A stretch of DNA of 6,608 nucleotides from Oscillospiraceae bacterium (GCA_031285645.1 JAITVU010000020.1:1-6608); one strand, 5' to 3'; shown: positions 1-5,733, counted from the stretch's first letter. A program made the numbers and translations. The notes: generated by a model from the sequence alone, not told the origin.

Positions 1-1
1 C

Positions 2-889
2 GATATGGCCGATGTCATGGAGGAAGCGGAACTTCCGGAAAGTCCCGCCGAAAATCCCAATTTGGGCGGAGGCGGCGACGATGCCTCCATGGTCGCCAAT
101 GTATCCAGCCGGATGGTGGTCAAAACCGTCAACTTAACGCTGCAAACCACGGAATTTGATATGGGTGTTGAGGATATCGAGGCCGTCGTTCTGGACTATG
201 GCGGCTTTATGCAGGAATCCCAGGTTCAGGGCAAAGCAATGTTTGAAAAATACGGAACACGATACGCCAGCTTCACCGCGCGCATCCCGACGGAAAAGCT
301 TGAATCCTTTATCACCGAAATGGGCCAGAAATACAACATCATCAACAAACATCAGAGCGGCGAGGATATCACCGATCGTTATTACGACACCGACGCGCGC
401 CTGAACTCCCTCAAAGTGCAGGAGCAACGTCTGATCGCCATGCTCGAGCAGGCGGGCGAGCTGGAATATCTGCTCCAGGTTGAGCGGGAACTGGCCAACG
501 TTCGCTACGAGATTGAAAGCCTGACGGCGTCTCTGGCGCGCATGCAAAATCAGGTTTCCATGTCCACCGTATATCTGTCCCTCGAGGAAGTCATTGAGTA
601 TACGCCGGTGGAACCTGTTCCCGTCACATTTGGCGAGCGCCTGTCGCGCGCGTTCAGCGAATCCTGGCTCTCATTTAAAAACTTCATGCAGGGCCTCGTC
701 ATCGCCGTCATATGGCTCCTGCCGTTTATTATTCTCCTGGGCGTCATCGCGGCCGTCATCATAATTCTCTCTCTGCGTGCCCGCAAGCGCAGAAAGAGAA
801 ACGCGGCTGTTTTGCCCCCCAATCCTCCTGTGGAAATAAACAGCGTTGACCATGGTCCTGATAACAATGCCGACAATACTCAAGAATAA
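2..889 (+). CDS. DUF4349 domain-containing membrane protein, 5'-truncated by the window edge
   Basis: The frame is open to the left edge, so the first ATG (position 5) is probably internal and the real N-terminus, usually a lipoprotein or secretion signal in this family, lies outside. Numbering from that ATG (294 residues): 1-35 is an acidic, Pro/Gly-rich linker. Residues 36-200 are the DUF4349 fold, starting at RMVVKTVNLTLQT and containing the family-like stretches ARIPTEKLESFI and DITDRYYDTDARL. Residues about 130-183 are a heptad-rich coiled coil. One membrane helix covers about 229-256 and is followed by the basic stop-transfer run RARKRRKR (258-265) and a polar cytoplasmic tail. The expected topology is an extracytoplasmic coiled-coil domain anchored by a C-terminal helix. 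DUF4349 has no established biochemical role; some members sit beside anti-sigma-like or envelope-stress genes, but nothing here tests that. The palindromic region and terminator downstream probably form its 3' UTR. Family call is confident, function unknown. Confidence 0.9.
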   Translation, partial: DMADVMEEAELPESPAENPNLGGGGDDASMVANVSSRMVVKTVNLTLQTTEFDMGVEDIEAVVLDYGGFMQESQVQGKAMFEKYGTRYASFTARIPTEKLESFITEMGQKYNIINKHQSGEDITDRYYDTDARLNSLKVQEQRLIAMLEQAGELEYLLQVERELANVRYEIESLTASLARMQNQVSMSTVYLSLEEVIEYTPVEPVPVTFGERLSRAFSESWLSFKNFMQGLVIAVIWLLPFIILLGVIAAVIIILSLRARKRRKRNAAVLPPNPPVEINSVDHGPDNNADNTQE

Positions 890-916
890 CCTTCGCCGCA
901 AATCGCGGACTATATA

Positions 917-999
917 GTTTCGGTTTAAAACAGTCCCGCCGACTGTTTTAAACATGTGGCATACGCCACATGTTAGCCGCCTGTACAGGCGGCCGAAAC
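917..999. repeat. Cloverleaf-like palindromic module 1 (closing stem plus three hairpins)
   Basis: Visible complementarity: closing stem GTTTCG (917-922) with CGAAAC (994-999). Directly inside is hairpin 1, GTTTAAAACAGTC (923-935) with GACTGTTTTAAAC (941-953), loop CCGCC. Adjacent hairpin 2 is ATGTGGC (954-960) with GCCACAT (965-971), loop ATAC; it could extend to 10 bp (951-960/965-974) by taking three bases from hairpin 1. After four bases (GTTA) comes hairpin 3, the 18-bp palindrome GCCGCCTGTACAGGCGGC (976-993), directly followed by the closing strand. Only GTTA is outside a stem or hairpin loop. All pairs are Watson-Crick, so the strand of action cannot be read. It may be a REP/MITE-like intergenic repeat, a structured 3' UTR or an ncRNA; the fold itself is inferred from pairing alone. 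Confidence 0.75.
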
Positions 1000-1006
1000 G
1001 TCGTTC

Positions 1007-1090
1007 ATAGTGGATTCCCGCGCATAGCGCGGATGCGGGCTGCGCCCGCTGATTTAAAACAGTGTAACTGTTTTAAATCGAATCCACTAT
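1007..1090. repeat. Cloverleaf-like palindromic module 2, mirror-image arm order to module 1
   Basis: Closing stem ATAGTGGATTC (1007-1017) with GAATCCACTAT (1080-1090), 11 bp. Inside: hairpin A CCGCGC/GCGCGG (1018-1023/1027-1032, loop ATA), two bases AT, hairpin B GCGGGC/GCCCGC (1035-1040/1044-1049, loop TGC), one base T, hairpin C GATTTAAAACAGT/ACTGTTTTAAATC (1051-1063/1067-1079, loop GTA), then directly the closing strand. Only three bases in the junction are unpaired. Hairpin C shares the stem core TTTAAAACAGT with hairpin 1 of module 1, but here it is last instead of first, so module 2 looks like an inverted relative. No flanking target-site duplication is obvious. No protein-coding gene is plausible across it. 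Confidence 0.8.
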
Positions 1091-1099
1091 ACATTGTAG

Positions 1100-1137
1100 A
1101 AAAACGCCGGGCAAAACCTGTTTTGCCCGGCGTTTTT
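1100..1137 (+). terminator. Strong intrinsic terminator after the DUF4349 gene
   Basis: A perfect 17-bp stem pairs 1100-1116 with 1121-1137 around the loop CCTG. The core is CGCCGGGC/GCCCGGCG, flanked by an A-run on the 5' side and a T-run (1133-1137) on the 3' side. The symmetric A/T flanks allow termination in both directions. It separates the upstream gene and palindromic modules from the promoter of the HD-GYP gene. Confidence 0.9.
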
Positions 1138-1169
1138 ACATATATTGAAGATATAAATGCTGAGAAATC

Positions 1170-1198
1170 TTGTATATTGTAAATAATTGATGTACAAT
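1170..1198 (+). promoter_or_regulatory. Probable sigma-A promoter of the PAS/HD-GYP gene
   Basis: A weak -35 TTGTAT (1170-1175) and a good -10 TACAAT (1193-1198) are separated by 17 bp. A transcript start near 1205 would give a leader of about 37 nt to the GTG start at 1242, and would exclude the in-frame ATG at 1203 as the initiation codon. The -35 is poor (3 of 6 consensus bases), so the call is moderate. Confidence 0.5.
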
Positions 1199-1229
1199 AA
1201 ATATGTTTAATGCAAAAATAACTGTCATT

Positions 1230-1235
1230 GGAGGT
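1230..1235 (+). promoter_or_regulatory. Ribosome-binding site that selects the GTG start at 1242
   Basis: GGAGGT lies six bases before GTG 1242. The alternative in-frame ATG at 1203 has no Shine-Dalgarno match and coincides with the expected transcription start. Confidence 0.75.
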
Positions 1236-1241
1236 GCTGTC

Positions 1242-3263
1242 GTGAATCCGTCCCTTAGGCATGAAGGCATCAGTTCCGAGTCCGCGCTGGCGCTTCATGT
1301 AAGTGTCTCCGAGACCGCCGTATGCCTGAAAATTCTGGACATGACCTCCGCGTTTGCCGCTTATATAGGCCTTCCGGCCGACACCGAAACAAAAGGGCTC
1401 CGTCTGCCGGACATTTTTACGAATGACGCGCTTTTCGTCGAGGAAGTCATTGATTATATTATTAAAATAAGGGACGACCCGGCTGCCGTACATTGCGACG
1501 CGCGCGACGGCGATGACCATATCATTTTCACGTTGCAGTATTTGCAGATTATCAAAGGCTGGGCGATCGCTACTTTGCGTTACAACCCGGTCCTTGATAT
1601 CCTCATCATTTATTTCTCCCCGGCGGAAGACCGCTCGATTGCCACAAATGCCCGTCATTTAATGGATCTCAAGCAGGACTTGTGGTTGAGCCGTTTTATA
1701 GATCAGGGCGGATACTGGGAAATGGACTGCGTTAAAAACACAATTTTTGTTTCCCGCTCTCTGGCCCGTACCCTGTATCTCGGAGAGGACGCGGTTATCG
1801 TTTCCGTGGACCGCTTTTTGGATACCATTCACTCCCAGGACCGCCCGGCTGTTATTCGGGCTCTGAATAATGTTGAAAACGAATACGCCGCCGTTAAAAG
1901 CCGCGCTGTTCTACCCGACGGCCAGTTGATTTTCTTCAGTTCTTACGGCATCCCGGAGTATGATGAAAACGGCGCCGTTGTTAAAATAATAGGCCGAACC
2001 CTCAATATTACGGAGCGGGAGCGCGCTTTTAACAAACTGCAAATTAGCGAAAAACGCTTCCGCGGCATTGTGGAAAATGCCAGCGATGTCTTTGTCATCA
2101 TCAGCCCGGACCGGCATATTGTCTATGTTTCACCCAATATCCGCCTGATCGCCGGTTACGACCCGGCCGACGTCACGGGGCGGCGCTATGTCAGCTTTGT
2201 TCCCGATGCCAGGGAGCAGCGGCGCCTGCGCAGGGAGTTCATCAGGAGCCTGCGCGAGCACCGCCATACGCAGACGCAATGCCGTATCCGATGTGCCGAC
2301 GGCGCGGAAAAGTGGTGCATTCTCGGGATAGCGCCCGTCAGCTCGGAGCCGGGCGAGGCGACGGAAGCCATCGTCACAATCCATGATATCAGCGAACAAA
2401 TGAGAAGTGACGATAAACTGCGCTATATGGGCAGCCATGACGCGCTAACCGGCGTGTGGAACCGTTTTATGTTCGAAGAGGAAATGATGCGTATCGGTCA
2501 GGACCACGCTGTCGGCATCGGCCTTGTTATAGCTGATGTTAACGGCCTTAAACTGATTAACGATGCGTTTGGCCATCAAAAAGGCGATGAAATCCTGATT
2601 AAAGCGGCCGGTCTGATAGCCGGTGTCTTCGTCGGCGACGTTTCGCTTAAAGAAACCCTGAAAATCCGCAACGTTGAAACAGCCACGCACATGCAGCGTA
2701 TGGAAAACATGGTGATCGCCATGGGCAAAAAATTGGGGTTGCCCATCGGCGAGTTTGATCGTCTTGTGCTGCTTGCGTCCATGCATGATATCGGCAAGGT
2801 CGCTATTCCGGATCATGTCATCAATAAACCCGGCGACCTGACCGGCGAGGAATGGGAAATCATGAAGACCCACAGCGACATGGGCTGCCGCATCGCCATG
2901 ACATCCCAGGAGCTTTCCGGTATTGCCAATGAGATCGCTTGCCATCATGAGCGTTGGGATGGCGGCGGGTATCCCAACGGCTATAAAGGATTCGAGATCC
3001 CTTTGCTGTCACGCATCATCAGCGTGGTGGACGCCTACGATGTCATGACACATACGCGTATATATAAAGATTCCATGAGCCATGAAGCCGCGATAATAGA
3101 GCTGAAAAGCTGCGCGGGCACTCAGTTTGATCCCGATATCGTGGCGCTGTTTACCGATGTCTTTGGCGCGCTCTCCCAGGAAAAAATGCTCGCCTTCATT
3201 TACAGCGATCCTGATGAAAACAAAGAGTCGTTTCGGCATTACGCTGTAATCGGCAATCCCTGA
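1242..3263 (+). CDS. PAS-PAS-(truncated GGDEF)-HD-GYP protein, probable c-di-GMP phosphodiesterase
   Basis: 673 residues from the GTG start chosen by its ribosome-binding site. Residues 1-135 are a PAS-like or unassigned sensory region without membrane helices. One PAS domain covers about 147-258 (GGYWEMDCVKNTIFVS, ending LNITERE) and a second about 269-387 (ENASDVFVIISPDRHIVYVS, ending HDISEQM). A GGDEF domain begins at 396 (MGSHDALTGVWNRFMFEEEM; ADVNGLKLINDAFGHQKGDE) but stops near 462, before the GGDEF signature. The chain passes straight into HD-GYP (about 467-642) with ETATHMQRM (His483), MHDIGK (His515, Asp516), KTH (His544), HHERWDGGGYP (568-578) and VVDAYDVMT (Asp597). The HD-GYP metal and signature residues are all present, so hydrolysis of c-di-GMP is expected in the cytoplasm. 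A cyclase activity is not possible with the visible half-domain. The PAS domains probably sense an intracellular cue. A gap of 115 bp with no terminator separates it from the kinase gene downstream. Confidence 0.9.
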   Translation: MNPSLRHEGISSESALALHVSVSETAVCLKILDMTSAFAAYIGLPADTETKGLRLPDIFTNDALFVEEVIDYIIKIRDDPAAVHCDARDGDDHIIFTLQYLQIIKGWAIATLRYNPVLDILIIYFSPAEDRSIATNARHLMDLKQDLWLSRFIDQGGYWEMDCVKNTIFVSRSLARTLYLGEDAVIVSVDRFLDTIHSQDRPAVIRALNNVENEYAAVKSRAVLPDGQLIFFSSYGIPEYDENGAVVKIIGRTLNITERERAFNKLQISEKRFRGIVENASDVFVIISPDRHIVYVSPNIRLIAGYDPADVTGRRYVSFVPDAREQRRLRREFIRSLREHRHTQTQCRIRCADGAEKWCILGIAPVSSEPGEATEAIVTIHDISEQMRSDDKLRYMGSHDALTGVWNRFMFEEEMMRIGQDHAVGIGLVIADVNGLKLINDAFGHQKGDEILIKAAGLIAGVFVGDVSLKETLKIRNVETATHMQRMENMVIAMGKKLGLPIGEFDRLVLLASMHDIGKVAIPDHVINKPGDLTGEEWEIMKTHSDMGCRIAMTSQELSGIANEIACHHERWDGGGYPNGYKGFEIPLLSRIISVVDAYDVMTHTRIYKDSMSHEAAIIELKSCAGTQFDPDIVALFTDVFGALSQEKMLAFIYSDPDENKESFRHYAVIGNP

Positions 3264-3364
3264 AATTTCTTGATTTTAATCTAATTAGCTAAATATTGCG
3301 TTTTAATTTATTTTTAATGACAATAGTTGCTTTTTTCATTTGTTTTCATTTCCCCCGACACAAA

Positions 3365-3371
3365 AGAGGAG
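3365..3371 (+). promoter_or_regulatory. Ribosome-binding site that selects the ATG start at 3379
   Basis: AGAGGAG lies seven bases before ATG 3379. The longer reading from TTG 3340 has no ribosome-binding site and would add 13 residues that do not resemble the family, so the ATG is preferred. Confidence 0.7.
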
Positions 3372-3378
3372 ACGGAAT

Positions 3379-4686
3379 ATGGGATCTGTTTATAGTGTGA
3401 TGATATTCATTATAAACATCGCTATGGGGTATATGCAGATATTAGTCGGTGTCCAATGCACTGAGTGTCAATGGACCAGGCTCAAGGTTTTGATTGCCTC
3501 CATCGCCGTACTGAGTTTTTATTCGATCGGCTATTATTTTATCAGTCATTGGGTCATCGTGCCCGTTTATATATTTTTATTCGCCTCGATGCTTTTTTTA
3601 ATTATGAAAATCGCTTTTTCAAAAGGACTCATTATTTCCGTATTTATATATGTGATATCGATGACATTTGATTTTATTTTTTTGACTATATTACATAAAT
3701 TTGTCCCTGATGCGTTACAGACTCAAGTCATGACTCAAACCACACTGCCTGCATTCATTTCTAAAATAATTATATTCTTTTTATGGGGTGTGGTTTTATT
3801 TGTTGTGCGGAAGCTGAGAGAAAAAATTCGATATTTCATGGATAATAATGCTGTCGTTATAGCAGTTGGTCCGCAAATCGCGTTTTTATTTTTATTCATA
3901 TATCCGAATTATTCACATTTTTTTGATATGTTTCTCAGCCACACTGAGCCGCTGAATATTTATAACACTGTATTGTTGTTCTTTTTTATTATATACAGCA
4001 TATTTAATGTCGCCCGACTATCAAATTACGCTTCTAAAGAAACAGATCACAAAGTCCGGCTTCAATATTTTGAAAGCCGCGAGAAAGCGCATTTTATATT
4101 GCGCTCATTTAAACATGATTTAAGGAATATCATCAACGCTATTAACGGATATTTGAAAATGGATGAAATTACACAGCTCAAATCATATATGCAGGGGATC
4201 AGTTCTGATCTCTGGATGGTCAATACCATTGACACATTAAATCTGGATTATAAAAAAATCCCGGATTTATACGGTATTTTACTCGCAAAAAATCAAGAAG
4301 CCAATGCGTCCGATATCAAATTTGATACTTTTTTTCAGTTAAAGGAGCAATTTAAAAGTAAAATCAGTCCGGCGGATTTAAATCGTGTCGTCGGTATTCT
4401 TTTGGACAACGCGCTGGAATCCGCGGCCTTAAGCGCAAAAAAATACATATGGGTTTACATTGAACAGAATATGGGGCTGCCCACCATCGAAATCAAAAAT
4501 TCATGCAGCCAGGATGTCGATATCGACCTGATTACCAAGGAGGGATATACCTCAAAAACGGAGCATCACGGAATTGGTTTGCACGAAATAGAAGTCATAA
4601 TGAAAAAATATTATAAAAAGAAACTTAATGTCGGTATACGATATGAAAATAGCAAAGGCGAATTTATCGCTACATTATTTGCATAA
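3379..4686 (+). CDS. AgrC-like membrane sensor histidine kinase (GHKL ATPase)
   Basis: 435 residues. The first 212 are very hydrophobic, with six or seven predicted membrane helices (about 5-25, 35-52, 58-78, 83-105, 125-143, 157-176, 195-212), as in peptide-sensing AgrC-type kinases. A short linker leads to the phospho-acceptor box RSFKHDLRNIINAINGYLK (242-260), with His246 as the likely phosphorylated residue. The ATP-binding domain shows the N box GILLDNALESA (339-349; Asp343, Asn344) and the G box TSKTEHHGIGLHEIE (391-405). This fits the HATPase_c_5 group (AgrC, BlpH, ComD relatives). Such kinases normally phosphorylate a LytTR-type regulator, but none is in view, nor AgrB or AgrD genes. 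The gene is clearly more AT-rich than the HD-GYP and flagellin genes. Its signal is unknown. It may be co-transcribed with the upstream gene or have its own weak promoter; no convincing one was seen in 3264-3378. Confidence 0.88.
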   Translation: MGSVYSVMIFIINIAMGYMQILVGVQCTECQWTRLKVLIASIAVLSFYSIGYYFISHWVIVPVYIFLFASMLFLIMKIAFSKGLIISVFIYVISMTFDFIFLTILHKFVPDALQTQVMTQTTLPAFISKIIIFFLWGVVLFVVRKLREKIRYFMDNNAVVIAVGPQIAFLFLFIYPNYSHFFDMFLSHTEPLNIYNTVLLFFFIIYSIFNVARLSNYASKETDHKVRLQYFESREKAHFILRSFKHDLRNIINAINGYLKMDEITQLKSYMQGISSDLWMVNTIDTLNLDYKKIPDLYGILLAKNQEANASDIKFDTFFQLKEQFKSKISPADLNRVVGILLDNALESAALSAKKYIWVYIEQNMGLPTIEIKNSCSQDVDIDLITKEGYTSKTEHHGIGLHEIEVIMKKYYKKKLNVGIRYENSKGEFIATLFA

Positions 4687-4739
4687 ATAATAAAACTATC
4701 GTGTATTAAGACTAAATCAATTTTAAGCTATGCAGCTAT

Positions 4740-4789
4740 ATAAATAATAACAGCCCTGATTCAGTCAGGGCTGTTATTATTTATTTTTT
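4740..4789 (+). terminator. Intrinsic terminator after the kinase gene, possibly bidirectional
   Basis: A perfect 20-bp stem pairs 4740-4759 with 4765-4784 around the loop TTCAG. The core is CAGCCCTGA/TCAGGGCTG with AT-rich outer arms, and TTTTT (4785-4789) follows on the + strand. On the - strand the tail after the core is U-rich but interrupted, so it may also stop the convergent - strand genes. Confidence 0.88.
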
Positions 4790-4931
4790 CGCTTTTTTTA
4801 TTTACATAGTTATTTATTTTTTCGCTCACGGGCATATTTAACAATGGTTCTATCTCCCGTTCGGGGTCCAGCCAGATTTGCTCCCATCTCGATAGCATCT
4901 TGTCGTCACAGTTATTTAAGCGATTGTTCAT
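4761..4931 (-). CDS. Possible small protein (56 aa) overlapping the antirepressor-like gene by ATGA
   Basis: Reading from ATG 4931-4929 to TGA 4763-4761 gives MNNRLNNCDDKMLSRW, then EQIWLDPEREIEPLLNMP and a C-terminal half rich in Lys, Asn and Glu. The start overlaps the stop of the upstream gene as ATGA, a usual sign of translational coupling. There is no strong ribosome-binding site of its own. The segment SEKINN occurs twice (36-41 and 47-52) because of a 17-bp direct DNA repeat. The 3' end runs into the terminator hairpin of the convergent kinase gene, which is unusual. No family is recognised. It may be a real small protein, a decayed fragment of a longer gene, or a chance frame; the coupling is the only positive evidence. 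Confidence 0.38.
   Translation of the reverse strand: MNNRLNNCDDKMLSRWEQIWLDPEREIEPLLNMPVSEKINNYVNKKSEKINNNSPD
4777..4826. repeat. 17-bp direct repeat
   Basis: TTATTTATTTTTTCGCT occurs at 4777-4793 and again at 4810-4826, exactly 33 bp apart. The multiple of three keeps the - strand 56-codon frame and produces the doubled SEKINN peptide. The first copy overlaps the 3' arm and T-run of the kinase terminator. The sequence is simple (T-rich), so a slippage or local duplication origin is likely. Confidence 0.7.
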
Positions 4932-5254
4932 GAGCGCTCTATAACAGGCACTATGCCGTTTTTCTTAAGCAGCTTATATATGAACACCCGACCTTTTTGT
5001 GTCCAGCGCGTATGCATTTTAACGTCGTCGCTGCCGTCGGAGCGCGGCACCAGCAAGGTTTTGCTGTGTGTGTAGCCGCGACTGTGATATTTGCTGTAAA
5101 GCATCCATTGCCCATCCTGCTGATACTGCACGCGCATCTTATGCAGCAAGTCGTTCATGGTCTGCCCGCTCATTCCGTAATCCTTGGCAATCTGTGTAAT
5201 GGTGACAAGTGATTTACTTTCGAGTATTCTTTGAAGATATTCCTGATGATCCAT
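4928..5254 (-). CDS. Stand-alone phage antirepressor C-terminal (ANT/KilAC-like) domain protein
   Basis: 108 residues from ATG 5254, with GGAGGT (5266-5261) six bases upstream. Residues 10-41 (ILESKSLVTITQIAKDYG, then MSGQTMNDLLHKM) form a helix-turn-helix-like segment. The remainder carries QYQQDGQWMLYSKY, RGYTHSKT, a DGS turn, TRWTQKGRVFIYKLL and KNGIVPVIE. These match the typical C-terminal domain of phage antirepressors, where it follows a BRO or AntA N-terminal domain; here that N-terminal part is missing. The protein probably binds DNA or a repressor. It faces the kinase gene and overlaps a possible 56-aa ORF. No promoter, repressor, integrase or other phage gene is visible nearby, so it may be a domesticated or leftover phage/conjugative-element gene. 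Domain call is from sequence pattern memory and is fairly firm. Confidence 0.8.
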   Translation of the reverse strand: MDHQEYLQRILESKSLVTITQIAKDYGMSGQTMNDLLHKMRVQYQQDGQWMLYSKYHSRGYTHSKTLLVPRSDGSDDVKMHTRWTQKGRVFIYKLLKKNGIVPVIERS

Positions 5255-5266
5255 TTTTTCACCTCC

Positions 5267-5597
5267 GCATATATAGTTTATTCCGGTGAAAAATTGTCCT
5301 ATTCCTGATAAATATTAAAACAACATTAAATAAGGCAGCCAGAACGCTGTTTTTAATTGCTGTAAAATACACGGCATTTTTATATTGCTTCATTCCGGTT
5401 GCTTTTTTGCCGCAATAATATGGGGCAATCACAGGAACAAAAAAACATATCAATGGTTTTTACAGACCTATCATAGTTTTAGAAAGCTATATGATGTTTT
5501 ATTTGTTTTGACAGACTGGTAAAACAGCTATACAGGCAGAGCGTATATTACACGGGACCAAATAATTATTTCAAATGCGATCTCTTAAATCACTGGC
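5267..5597. other. AT-rich intergenic stretch without a supportable gene
   Basis: A - strand frame of 64 codons (5453-5259) exists but has no ribosome-binding site and runs into the Shine-Dalgarno sequence of the antirepressor-like gene. A + strand TTGACA at 5508-5513 has only TACAGG at 17 bp or TATACA at 15 bp as partner and no gene after it. No hairpin, tRNA or repeat was recognised. The promoter of the antirepressor-like gene must lie here, but no confident hexamer pair was found. Confidence 0.5.
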
Positions 5598-5629
5598 AAA
5601 AAAATAGCGCCCCCATAAAAAGGGAGCGC
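5598..5629 (-). terminator. Intrinsic terminator of the tRNA operon
   Basis: On the - strand GCGCTCCC (5629-5622) pairs with GGGGGCGC (5614-5607) around a T-rich loop, with one U-G wobble, and is followed by TATTTTTTT (5606-5598). The wobble is a mismatch on the + strand, so the direction is clear. Confidence 0.88.
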
Positions 5630-5637
5630 GGTCAGCT

Positions 5638-5652
5638 GCAGGCTCAGCCTGC
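5638..5652 (-). other. Trailer hairpin directly after tRNA-Gln
   Basis: On the - strand GCAGGC-TGA-GCCTGC forms a 6-bp hairpin beginning at the base immediately after the encoded CCA of tRNA-Gln. It may act in 3'-end processing or be incidental; the terminator follows 8 bases later. Confidence 0.5.
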
Positions 5653-5728
5653 TGGCTGGGCTGGATGGATTCGAACCATCGGGATGACGGAGTCAAAGTC
5701 CGTTGCCTTACCGCTTGGCTACGGCCCA
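5653..5728 (-). tRNA. tRNA-Gln (anticodon TTG), CCA encoded
   Basis: The - strand sequence starts TGGGCCGTAGCCAAGCGG and ends in CAGCCCA, discriminator G and CCA. The D arm is GCC/GGC, the anticodon arm ACGGA-CTTTGAC-TCCGT with anticodon TTG at 5696-5694, and the T arm GATGG-TTCGAAT-CCATC. It reads CAA codons, and CAG by wobble. The acceptor stem has one non-Watson-Crick position, C6 opposite A67, where other bacterial Gln tRNAs are paired. The variable loop is six bases. It is the second gene of a two-tRNA operon. Confidence 0.95.
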
Positions 5729-5733
5729 ATATC

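Noticed and set aside
917..1137. A CRISPR array or riboswitch reading of the repeated hairpins.
   Set aside because: There are no regular direct repeats with unique spacers, and no known riboswitch core was recognised; the region lies after one gene's stop and before a terminator, not in a clear leader.
970..1182. A 70-codon + strand frame and a long - strand frame (1658-1005) through the palindromic region.
   Set aside because: The first consists of palindrome sequence and the terminator; the second is the reverse of the HD-GYP gene. Neither has a ribosome-binding site or a recognisable domain.
3296..3324. A possible promoter TTGCGT-17-GACAAT before the kinase gene.
   Set aside because: Both hexamers match the consensus weakly in AT-rich DNA, where such pairs are frequent.
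5259..5453. A 64-codon - strand frame (starts MICFFVPVIAPYYCGKK) upstream of the antirepressor-like gene.
   Set aside because: No ribosome-binding site at its ATG, its end overlaps the Shine-Dalgarno sequence of the next gene, and the peptide resembles no family I recognise. It may be a decayed remnant.
5508..5536. A + strand TTGACA at 5508-5513 with TACAGG or TATACA downstream.
   Set aside because: The -10 match is poor at 17 bp or the spacer too short at 15 bp, and no gene or RNA follows before the opposing tRNA terminator.
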